This document shows positions 33,630 to 42,710 of a stretch of DNA of 64,000 bases, one piece after another; within the stretch, counting starts at the first letter, position 1; each line of letters begins with the position of its first letter. Position numbers and translations under genes: made by a program. The stretch covers positions 4,781,001-4,845,000 of the forward strand of contig NZ_CP162487.1 of assembly GCF_041240605.1 (NCBI RefSeq). The letters run 5' to 3'. This stretch comes from Xanthomonas sp. DAR 80977. Its GTDB lineage: Bacteria > Pseudomonadota > Gammaproteobacteria > Xanthomonadales > Xanthomonadaceae. The notes under the pieces were generated by a model. That model ran no database searches. It had not been told where the DNA came from and saw only the letters and a program-made list of their open reading frames with translations.

Positions 33630-35084
33630 ATGCATTCTTCCGTTTCCCGCCTGCTGCTTCTGGCAGCGGGCATGCTCGGTCTGCCTGCTGCTGCCGGCAC
33701 ACCGGCCAGCTTCCACCGCGATGGCATCCTCGGCACCTCGTTCGACCTCGGCGTGGAAGGCCCGCCTGCGGCCGCCGATGCGGTGCTGCAGGCCGTGCTG
33801 GCCGAGACCGAACGGCTGGATGCGGTGCTGAGCCGCTGGCGCAGCGACAGCGAGCTGAGCCGCTTCAATGCCAGCAGCGGACCACAGGACATCTCCGCCG
33901 ACCTGCGCGCCGTGCTGGTCCTGTGCGAGCAGTGGAAAACGCGCACGGACGGCTTCTTCAGTTGTCGCCTTGGGCGCTTGGCCGCCCGCTGGCGCGAAGC
34001 CGCCGACGCGGGCGTACTGCCGCCGCGTGATGCACTGCGTGCGATGGCCACCGCGGCCGCCTCTGCGGAAATGCCCGTTGGCGACAACGGACCGGTCAGC
34101 CGCCCTGAGGCCGTGGTATTGGACATCGATGGCCTGGCCAAGGGTTACATCCTCGATCGCGCACTGGCGGCCGGCCGTACCGCGGCGCCGGAGGCCGTGG
34201 CCATCAAGCTGGATATCGGCGGTGACGCGCGCTACTGGCAGGTGCCGGGCCACGCCACCGCCTGGCAGGTCGGCGTAGCCGATGCACGCCGGCCCCGCGA
34301 CAACGGGGCCGAGGTGGCTACCCTGGCGCTGCACGACAGCGCGATCGCGGCCAGCGGCCATGCCACGCGCGGCTATACGATCGGCTACCGCCACTACAGC
34401 CATATCCTGGATCCGCTTTCGGGGTGGCCGATGCAGTTCGCGCCCTCGGCCACGGCAATCGCGGCAGATGCAGCGAGCGCGGATGCGTTGGCCACCGCGT
34501 TGTCGGTCATGCCGATCCGCGACGGACTGGCGCTGGTCGATGCGCTGCCGGATGCCGCCGCGCTGATCCTCAGCGACACCGGCGTGCCGTTCGTTTCGCA
34601 GGCGTGGCCGGCACGGTTGACGGATGCGCCGCTGCAGGCCGATGGCGAACGCCTGGTGATCGACTACCAGATACCGCAGCAGGCGGCCGAGCGCTATTAC
34701 GCGCCCTATCTGGCGCTGTGGATCGCCACCCCGGACGGCAGCCCGGTGCGGCAGCTGCTGGTGCTGGGCACCCGTTCGCGCTACCTGGAGTCGCTGCCGC
34801 GGTGGTGGCGCCACTATGGCCGCGATGACCTGCCGGCCATCCAGGGCATCGCGCGTCCCACCCGGATGCCTGGCCAGTACAGCGTGGCCTGGGATGGCCG
34901 CGACGACCGCGGACAGCGCATGCCCGACGGCCGGTATCTGCTGCAGGTCGAGGCTGCCCGGCAGGCCGGCGGGCACGAATTGCTCACCGTGCCGGTCGAG
35001 ATCACCCATGGCCGGGCCGCCGCGCGCCCGTACCGCGGTCGCAGCGAGATCGGCCAGCTCGTGCTGCGCAACACCGGGCATTAG
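33630..35084 (+). CDS. ApbE FAD:protein FMN transferase fused to DUF2271
   Basis: A 484-residue exported protein. After a signal peptide (to about residue 23) comes an ApbE domain (about 28-320) with ILGTSFDLGVEG, AVVLDIDGLAKGYILDRAL, IKLDIGGDARYW and the metal/flavin motif SHILDPLSGWP. ApbE enzymes attach FMN to Thr residues of periplasmic redox proteins. The C-terminal part (about 345-484) matches DUF2271 (YYAPYLALWIATPDG, WWRHYGRDDL, TRMPGQYSVAWDGRDDRG). DUF2271 is often a separate gene next to ApbE and PepSY proteins; here they are one chain. ATG 33630 starts the signal peptide; SD is poor. The flavinylation target is not in the window. Confidence 0.88.
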   Translation: MHSSVSRLLLLAAGMLGLPAAAGTPASFHRDGILGTSFDLGVEGPPAAADAVLQAVLAETERLDAVLSRWRSDSELSRFNASSGPQDISADLRAVLVLCEQWKTRTDGFFSCRLGRLAARWREAADAGVLPPRDALRAMATAAASAEMPVGDNGPVSRPEAVVLDIDGLAKGYILDRALAAGRTAAPEAVAIKLDIGGDARYWQVPGHATAWQVGVADARRPRDNGAEVATLALHDSAIAASGHATRGYTIGYRHYSHILDPLSGWPMQFAPSATAIAADAASADALATALSVMPIRDGLALVDALPDAAALILSDTGVPFVSQAWPARLTDAPLQADGERLVIDYQIPQQAAERYYAPYLALWIATPDGSPVRQLLVLGTRSRYLESLPRWWRHYGRDDLPAIQGIARPTRMPGQYSVAWDGRDDRGQRMPDGRYLLQVEAARQAGGHELLTVPVEITHGRAAARPYRGRSEIGQLVLRNTGH

Positions 35085-35216
35085 CGCCACCGGCTTCCCT
35101 CCCCTTTCTTCCCAGCAACGCCCGCACCGCCCCCACGATGCCGCCCCGCAGCCAGGAGACCGCCGCCGACCGTTCCGGTTGGCGGTACTCACCTTCCACC
35201 TCTCTGCGGAGCCCCG

Positions 35217-37583
35217 ATGAAACTGCACCCTTCCCTGCTTGCGATGGCCATCGCCACAAGCCTGACCACCCCGCTGTTCGCCCATGCCGCCGTGGCGGAT
35301 GCGGACACGCTGGACACCATCCACGTCACCGAAACCCGGAAAAAATCCGACAACCAGAACGTCACCACGCTCTCCTCGAAAAACCTGCAGCAGCAGGGAG
35401 CGCAAAGCATGGAGGACGCCATCCGCTACGTCCCGGGCGTGGAAATGGTCGATCTGGGCCGCGCCGGCTTCAACGGCTTCAACATCCGCGGACTGGAAGC
35501 GGACCGCGTGGCCATCACCCTCGATGGCCTGAGTTTCCCGCAGAGCCTGGACCCGGGCAGCTACCAGCCCTATGAGTTCTTCCGCTCCGGCCGCGGCAGC
35601 GTCGACCTGGAAGCGGTCAAGAGCGTGGAGATCGTCAAGGGTGCCGATGCCATCACCGCCGGCAGCGGCGCGCTGAGCGGCGCGGTGATGTTCACCACCA
35701 AGGACCCGGCCGATTTCCTCAAGGCCACCGGCAACGACAGCTTCGGGTCGGTGAAGTACGGCTACACCGGTTCCAGCGATGAGAACATGGGCACGCTGAC
35801 CTTCGCCAATCGCACCGGCCGCTTCGAGTCGCTGCTGGTCTACACCCGCCGCGAGGGCCACGAAACCGAATCCTGGTATGACACCACCATCGCGCGACTG
35901 GGACCGGACCGTCGCACGCCCGATCCGGTGGACCGCGAAAGCGACAACCTGCTGGCCAAGGTCAACTTCCTGGCCACGGAAACGCAGACCCTCGGCGTCG
36001 TCTACGAGCGTGCCCGCTCGACCAACGACATCGACAACTGGACCCGCAGCGATGGTGTCGGCTCGTACTACTTCCGCAGCGCGAAAGACCGCAACGACCG
36101 CGACCGCTACGGGCTGAAGTACACCTGGACCGCCGGCAACGCGCTGTTCGACAGCCTGGAGGCCACGGCCGACCATCAGAAGAACTACATCCAGGGCCAG
36201 ACCAACGTGCTGGTCGCCAATGGCACCGCGGCGACCTATGGCACGCGCTGCTCCGTCACCGCGCTCTGCGCTCGCCAGGAGAACCGCTGGGATACCCAGA
36301 AGCGCGATCGCGTCGCGCTGGACTTCGACAAGAGCGTGGAAACCGGCGGCGTCCGCCACGACCTCGTCTACGGCGCCGCCTGGCAGCAGGCCAAGATCCA
36401 CTGGAACTCGGTCGATTCGCGCTGGGGCAACACCGGCAGCCTGTATACGCAGGACACCGACCCTTCGCTGTGGCCCGACACCAAGGAGACCGATCTGACG
36501 GCCTACGTGCGCGATCGCGTGCGGCTGCTGGATGACCGCCTGAACCTGACCGGCGGCCTGCGCTATGACAGCTACAGGTACACCCCGCAGACCTCGCCCT
36601 CCAGCGCCGGTGAATCGGGCTATGAAGACGACGGCGGCAGCGTGGGGACCTCGAAGTTCTCTTCGCCCACCTGGAACCTGGGTGCCGAGTTCAAGGTCAC
36701 CGACAGCCAGTCGCTGTGGACCCAGTTCGGCCGTGGCTTCCGTGCTCCGGGCGTGAACGACATGTACGGCAGTTCCTCCACCACCGAAGTGACCCGGGTG
36801 TCCGATGGCGCCACCGTCACCGTGCCCGATGGCAAGAGCAACCCGGACCTGGATGCGGAGCGCAGCTTCAACGTGGAACTGGGCTGGCGTTTCCAGAGCG
36901 ACCGGCTGCGCCTGGGCGTGTCGGTGTTCCGCGACAAGTACAGCAATTTCATCGACACCGCCCAGTTCGTCGCCGACGCAGGCACCCAGTACAGCACCAC
37001 CGTGCGTGGCCAGACCACGATCACCAACGGCTACAGCTACACCATGCCGATCAACCGCGGCGAAGTGGTCGTCAAGGGTGTGGAAGCGGAAGGCCTGTGG
37101 CTGCTGGCCGATGACTGGCTGGCACGCGTGGCGTACTCGTACAACGAAGGCAAGGACAACGACGATCAGCCGCTGGCGAGCATCATTCCGGCCAAGACGG
37201 TGGCAGGGCTGAGCTACAACGCGCCGTCGCGCCGCTGGAGCGTCACCGCCAACCTCACCCACCAGCAGCGCAAGGATCCGTCCGATTACGGCTTGAGCAT
37301 CACCAACGCCAGCTACGGCGCCGAAGTGCTGCCGGTGTATGCGTACAAGGCACGCGAGTACACGCTGCTGGACGTGTTCGGCAGTTACGACATCACCCCG
37401 CGGATCCACCTGACCGGCGGTGTCTACAACGTGTTCGACAAGGAGTACTACCTGTGGAACCGCGTGCGCACCGCCGGTGCGGGCACGGCCGTCTTCCAGG
37501 GTGCGACCAGCCCCGAGGGCATCGGCCGCTGGTCGCAGCCGGGTCGCAACGTGCGCTTCACCATCAGCTACGACTTCCTGTAA
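35217..37583 (+). CDS. TonB-dependent receptor, HutA/heme-type
   Basis: A 788-residue receptor with signal peptide (ending FAHAAVAD), TonB-box region (LDTIHVTETRK), plug (MEDAIRYVPGVEMVDLGRAG, NGFNIRGLEADRVAITLDGL, KSVEIVKGADAITAGSGALSGAVMFTTKDP) and a barrel ending VRFTISYDFL. The plug and barrel pattern resembles the hemoglobin/transferrin/lactoferrin receptor family, so heme or another iron source is a likely ligand, as its ApbE, DUF2271 and DUF4198 partners suggest. It lacks an STN domain. ATG 35217 follows TGCGGAG. It is the last gene of the cluster; the next gene (groEL) is convergent. Confidence 0.93.
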   Translation: MKLHPSLLAMAIATSLTTPLFAHAAVADADTLDTIHVTETRKKSDNQNVTTLSSKNLQQQGAQSMEDAIRYVPGVEMVDLGRAGFNGFNIRGLEADRVAITLDGLSFPQSLDPGSYQPYEFFRSGRGSVDLEAVKSVEIVKGADAITAGSGALSGAVMFTTKDPADFLKATGNDSFGSVKYGYTGSSDENMGTLTFANRTGRFESLLVYTRREGHETESWYDTTIARLGPDRRTPDPVDRESDNLLAKVNFLATETQTLGVVYERARSTNDIDNWTRSDGVGSYYFRSAKDRNDRDRYGLKYTWTAGNALFDSLEATADHQKNYIQGQTNVLVANGTAATYGTRCSVTALCARQENRWDTQKRDRVALDFDKSVETGGVRHDLVYGAAWQQAKIHWNSVDSRWGNTGSLYTQDTDPSLWPDTKETDLTAYVRDRVRLLDDRLNLTGGLRYDSYRYTPQTSPSSAGESGYEDDGGSVGTSKFSSPTWNLGAEFKVTDSQSLWTQFGRGFRAPGVNDMYGSSSTTEVTRVSDGATVTVPDGKSNPDLDAERSFNVELGWRFQSDRLRLGVSVFRDKYSNFIDTAQFVADAGTQYSTTVRGQTTITNGYSYTMPINRGEVVVKGVEAEGLWLLADDWLARVAYSYNEGKDNDDQPLASIIPAKTVAGLSYNAPSRRWSVTANLTHQQRKDPSDYGLSITNASYGAEVLPVYAYKAREYTLLDVFGSYDITPRIHLTGGVYNVFDKEYYLWNRVRTAGAGTAVFQGATSPEGIGRWSQPGRNVRFTISYDFL

Positions 37584-37914
37584 CGATGCAGCGGCGTGCG
37601 GCTTCGCCAGCGCACGCCTCTGCGTGACGCAGGCCCCTATCGAGGTGGACTGTGCATCGGGTCAGGCGCCGCCCCAGCCATCGCAGGTTGAAGCGTTTCA
37701 CCGAATGTCCACGGCTCAGCGCGATGAAGCGGCACGGCCTTTGCATTTTTGAAGAGGTCATCGGCCCTGCAAGGCGGAACGTGCCGGAAGTAGGGCGTGC
37801 GCCGAGCAACGCCCGCTAAGCACGCATCGCAGATAGGCGCACAAAAAAAGAGCCCCGCATCGCTGCGGGGCTCCTTTCGATTGCGTACTGCAGGTCGGCT
37901 TGCGCCGGCGCGGA
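37584..37914. other. Intergenic region between convergent receptor and groEL genes
   Basis: About 330 bases. The groEL-side 70 bases hold a strong terminator. The rest has no supported gene or repeat. Confidence 0.6.
37843..37873 (-). terminator. groEL rho-independent terminator
   Basis: Minus-strand GAGCCCCGCA-GCGA-TGCGGGGCTC forms a 10-bp stem, followed by TTTTTTT, 42 bases after the groEL stop. A short T-run on the plus-strand side may let it also stop transcripts from the receptor gene. Confidence 0.92.
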
Positions 37915-39564
<1,650 letters not shown>

Positions 39565-39574
39565 GTGTGTAACT

Positions 39575-39687
39575 CCGGGATTCGTGATTGGGGATTAGGG
39601 ATTGGCCCAAAGCGGGATTCGGGGGAGATCCGGGACCGCGGCGCGGCGAGCGCAGCGCGAATCCCCAATCTCCACTCCCGAATCCCG
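39575..39687. repeat. Intergenic repeat family B inside the groES-groEL operon
   Basis: GGGATTCGTGATTGGGGATT runs towards a complementary CGAATCCCCAATCTCCACTC copy, filling most of the 137-base gap between groES and groEL. As part of the dicistronic mRNA it could fold into a long hairpin. Confidence 0.9.
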
Positions 39688-39701
39688 CGATCGGCGGCGT
39701 T

Positions 39702-39989
39702 TTAGCCGACGATCGCCAGGATGTCGTCTTCGCGCAGCACCTTGTACTCGACGCCTTCGGCCTTGTAGCTGGAGCCGGCGTACTGGCCGTAGATGACCTT
39801 GTCGCCGACCTTGACCGCCGGGGCGCGGACGCTGCCGTTGTCCAGCGGCTTGCCGCTGCCGATGGCGACGATCTCGCCCTTGGTGGACTTTTCCTTGGCC
39901 GAATCCGGGATCACGATGCCGCCGGCGGAAATTTCGTCGGCTTCGATCGGCTTGACTACGACGCGGTCGTGAAGCGGCTTGATGCTCAT
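39702..39989 (-). CDS. groES: 10-kDa co-chaperonin
   Basis: A 95-residue GroES with the standard N terminus MSIKPLHDRVVVKPIEADE, the mobile loop (EISAGGIVIPDSAKEKSTKGEIVAIG) and the LREDDILAIVG end. It caps the GroEL cavity. ATG 39989 follows GAGGG. First gene of the groESL operon, with a CIRCE-like site 51 bases upstream. Confidence 0.98.
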   Translation of the reverse strand: MSIKPLHDRVVVKPIEADEISAGGIVIPDSAKEKSTKGEIVAIGSGKPLDNGSVRAPAVKVGDKVIYGQYAGSSYKAEGVEYKVLREDDILAIVG

Positions 39990-40039
39990 TGAGAGAGACC
40001 CTCTTAAGTGATTGATTGGTCTAGGAAAGGCTGGCGATG

Positions 40040-40066
40040 TTAGCACTCGCATGTGACGACTGCCAG
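40040..40066 (-). promoter_or_regulatory. CIRCE element (HrcA operator) of groESL
   Basis: TTAGCACTC, nine bases, then GACTGCCAG. The left half is the exact CIRCE half-site and the spacer is the canonical nine bases. The right half matches GAGTGCTAA at six of nine. HrcA binding here would repress groESL outside heat stress. Confidence 0.8.
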
Positions 40067-40266
40067 CAGCGCTCGCGAAAAAACCCGGTACGCCGGGATG
40101 CGCTTGATGTGGTGCTGGCCGGCGCCCTTTCAAGGGCCGGGACGCAAAAAATTTCGCGCCGGCACCTGCCCGGCCCCGGAACTGGTACCCGGATTCCGCA
40201 ACGCTGTCACAGAGGCAGGCTAGGCTCGCAGACCCAGGGGGGACCACCATCCAAAAGGAGTTGTCG

Positions 40267-42036
40267 ATGAAGCCATCCGCCGTTGCCTTACCTCTCGCCT
40301 GTCTGCTGGCCCTGGCCGGCCACGCCCAGGCCGCCGTATTCATCAACGAATTGCACTACGACGATGCCACCGCCGCCGGCGATACCGGCGAGGGCGTGGA
40401 GATCGTCGCCACCGCCGGCGAGAGCCTGAGCGGTTACAAGGTGTACCTGTACAACGGCAGCAGCCCGGGCAGCGCCGCCGTCTACGCCACCACCTCGGTG
40501 CCGGCCGGCAGCCTGGTCAGCTGCGGCGGGCAGGTGCGCATCGCCACCGTCGGCTATGCCAGCAACGGCGTGCAGAACGGCCCCAACGACGGCCTGGCGC
40601 TGGTCGACGGCAGCGGCCAGGTGGTGCAGTTCCTCAGCTACGAGGGCGCGATCACCGGCGGCGGCGGCCCGGCCGCCGGCCTGACCAGCCAGAACCTGCC
40701 GGTCAGCGAGAGCAACAGCACCGCGGCCGGCACCTCGCTGCAGCTGCGCGGCAGCAACGGCAGCGCGGCCTCGGACTTCAGCTGGGCCGGCAGCTCGGCC
40801 AGCAGCTTCGGCGCCTGCAACAGCGGCCAGACCTTCAGCGGCGGCAGCAGCAACGCCGCGCCGTCGGTGACCGCGACCACCCCGGCGCAGGGCGCCAGCA
40901 ACTTCCCCGCCGCCGGCGACCTGGCGGTGACCTTCAGCGAGGCGGTGACCCTGGCCAGCGGCGCGTTCGGGCTGAGCTGCAGCCAGTCCGGCACCGTGGC
41001 GCTGAGCTACCCGAGCAGCGGCAGCCAGTTCGCGATCTCCACCAATACCGCCCTGGCCGCCGGCGAAAGCTGCAGCCTGAGCATCCTGGCCGCGCGCGTC
41101 AGCGACGCCGGCGGCGCGCACCCGGCGCAGGACAGCAGCATCGCCTTCAGCGTCGCCAGCGGCAGCGGCGGCGGTGCCAGCGGCTACTACTCGCGGGTCA
41201 ACACCTCCAGCGCCAGCCAATTGCGCTGCTCGCTGCACGAGACGATCAAGGGCCACACCGTCTACCCGTACAGCAGCAGCTCGGGCACCAGCACCTGGAC
41301 CATCCTGGAGATCGCCGACGAGGACCCGAACAACAGCGGGCGCATCCTCGACGCCTACCGCAACCGCAGCTACGCCAAGGTCACCGACCGCGCCGGCAGC
41401 GGCAGCGGGCTGAAGTACAACCGCGAGCACAGCTGGCCGAACTCGCTGGGCTTCGGCTCGGCCAGCGGCGACAAGGGCCTGCCCTACGCGCCGTACACCG
41501 ACACGCACATGCTGTACCTGACCGATTCCACCTGGAACGCCGACCGCGGCAACAAGCCGTACGCGAACTGCGACAGCAACTGCGGCGAGCGCATCACCGA
41601 GGCCAACGCCGGCTTCGGCGGCGGCAGCGGCAGCTACCCGGGCAACTCCAACTGGGTGCGCACCCCGGACGGCAACGGCGGCAGCTTCGAAGTGTGGAAC
41701 CACCGCAAGGGCGACATGGCGCGCGCGGTCATGTACATGGCGATCCGCTACGAGGGCGGCACCGACGCGGCCACCGGGCAGTCCGAGCCGGACCTGGAGC
41801 TGACCGACGACCGCAGCAAGATCGTGCAGACCTCGGCCTCGCCGGCCTACATGGGCCTGCTGTCGACGCTGATCGCGTGGAGCCAGCAGGATCCGCCGGA
41901 CGACGCCGAGCGCGCCCGCAACGAAGTGGTGTACAGCTTCCAGGGCAACCGCAATCCGTTCATCGACCATCCGGAGTGGGCGACCTCCTCGCTGTTCACC
42001 TCGACCAAGCCGGCCAGCTGCCAGCTGCTCAACTGA
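40267..42036 (+). CDS. Secreted endonuclease I family protein with N-terminal lamin-tail-like domain
   Basis: A 589-residue exported protein. After the signal peptide (ending HAQAAVF) comes a lamin-tail-like beta domain (about 23-180, FINELHYDDATAAGDTGEGVEIVA). A Ser/Gly-rich linker and an Ig-like Big_5 type domain (about 200-300, APSVTATTPAQGASNFP) follow. The C-terminal endonuclease I domain (about 310-589) has YNREHSWPNS, DTHMLYLTDS, NHRKGDMARAVMYMAIRY and RNEVVYSFQGNRNPFIDHPEW, including the His-rich metal motif. Such enzymes degrade extracellular DNA. ATG 40267 follows AAAAGGAG. It may serve biofilm turnover or DNA scavenging. Confidence 0.9.
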   Translation: MKPSAVALPLACLLALAGHAQAAVFINELHYDDATAAGDTGEGVEIVATAGESLSGYKVYLYNGSSPGSAAVYATTSVPAGSLVSCGGQVRIATVGYASNGVQNGPNDGLALVDGSGQVVQFLSYEGAITGGGGPAAGLTSQNLPVSESNSTAAGTSLQLRGSNGSAASDFSWAGSSASSFGACNSGQTFSGGSSNAAPSVTATTPAQGASNFPAAGDLAVTFSEAVTLASGAFGLSCSQSGTVALSYPSSGSQFAISTNTALAAGESCSLSILAARVSDAGGAHPAQDSSIAFSVASGSGGGASGYYSRVNTSSASQLRCSLHETIKGHTVYPYSSSSGTSTWTILEIADEDPNNSGRILDAYRNRSYAKVTDRAGSGSGLKYNREHSWPNSLGFGSASGDKGLPYAPYTDTHMLYLTDSTWNADRGNKPYANCDSNCGERITEANAGFGGGSGSYPGNSNWVRTPDGNGGSFEVWNHRKGDMARAVMYMAIRYEGGTDAATGQSEPDLELTDDRSKIVQTSASPAYMGLLSTLIAWSQQDPPDDAERARNEVVYSFQGNRNPFIDHPEWATSSLFTSTKPASCQLLN

Positions 42037-42373
42037 GTCCGATCCCCGGCGCGCCGATCGCGGCGCGCCGGGTTGCGTGCGGGCGACCCGGATGGTCTTG
42101 TGCCATCCGCCGTCGCTTGCGCACGCATGCAGGTTCGGCGGCAAATCGCGTCAAGGCCGCCGCCACCGCGTCCGTGATGTCCCTGCCGGACGCCATCCTC
42201 GGCAGCAAGGCTGCCAGGCATTTTCGCTGCAGCCGCTGCGCCGCCCCGCGGTCCGGCGCCATGCCCGGCCAGCGCCGTCGCGCACGCGCCCGCAACCAAG
42301 CGCCCGCAGGCGCGGACCCACGCCAGAACCAGGCCCGGCAAAGCCCTGCCGGCGTCCCTATACTGTCGGCCGC
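42037..42373. other. Intergenic region with a strong hairpin
   Basis: About 340 bases. Just after the endonuclease stop, CCCGGCGCGCCG and CGGCGCGCCGGG (42045-42072) form a GC-only palindrome without a T-run, possibly a transcript end. The rest shows no supported gene. Confidence 0.5.
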
Positions 42374-42706
42374 ATGTCCCTGCCCCCACTCCGTTTGCTG
42401 TTCAGCACCTGCCCCGATCCGGCCAGCGCCGCGCGGATCGCCCAGGTGTTGGTCGAGGAGCGCCTGGCCGCGTGCGTGAGCCGCCTGCCCGGCGTGCACG
42501 CCACCTATCGCTGGCAGGACGCCGTGGAGCAGGCCGAGGAAGTGCTGCTGCTGATCAAGACCGCCGCCGACCGCATCCCCGCGCTGCAGCGGCGGCTGTG
42601 CGAACTGCACCCCTACGACGTCCCCGAACTGATCGAGGTCGAGGCCGCCGGCGGCCTGCCCGCCTACCTGCAGTGGGTGTACGCCGAAACCCGTGAGGAA
42701 CCGTAA
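42374..42706 (+). CDS. cutA: Divalent-cation tolerance protein CutA
   Basis: A 110-residue CutA1 family protein. Visible signatures are RLLFSTCPDPASAARIA at the start, RLAACVSRLPGVHATYRWQ, VEQAEEVLLLIKT and LHPYDVPELIEVEAAGGLPAYLQW. CutA forms a stable trimer linked to copper tolerance and signalling. ATG 42374 begins the conserved part. Its stop is only four bases before the dsbD start, and the dsbD ribosome-binding site lies inside the last cutA codons, so cutA, dsbD and the thioredoxin gene form one operon, as is common for cutA-dsbD. Confidence 0.92.
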   Translation: MSLPPLRLLFSTCPDPASAARIAQVLVEERLAACVSRLPGVHATYRWQDAVEQAEEVLLLIKTAADRIPALQRRLCELHPYDVPELIEVEAAGGLPAYLQWVYAETREEP

Positions 42707-42710
42707 GCCG

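Noticed and set aside
37584..37840. Possible small gene between the heme-type receptor and groEL
   Set aside because: Short frames only, no ribosome-binding site, and composition not like coding DNA.
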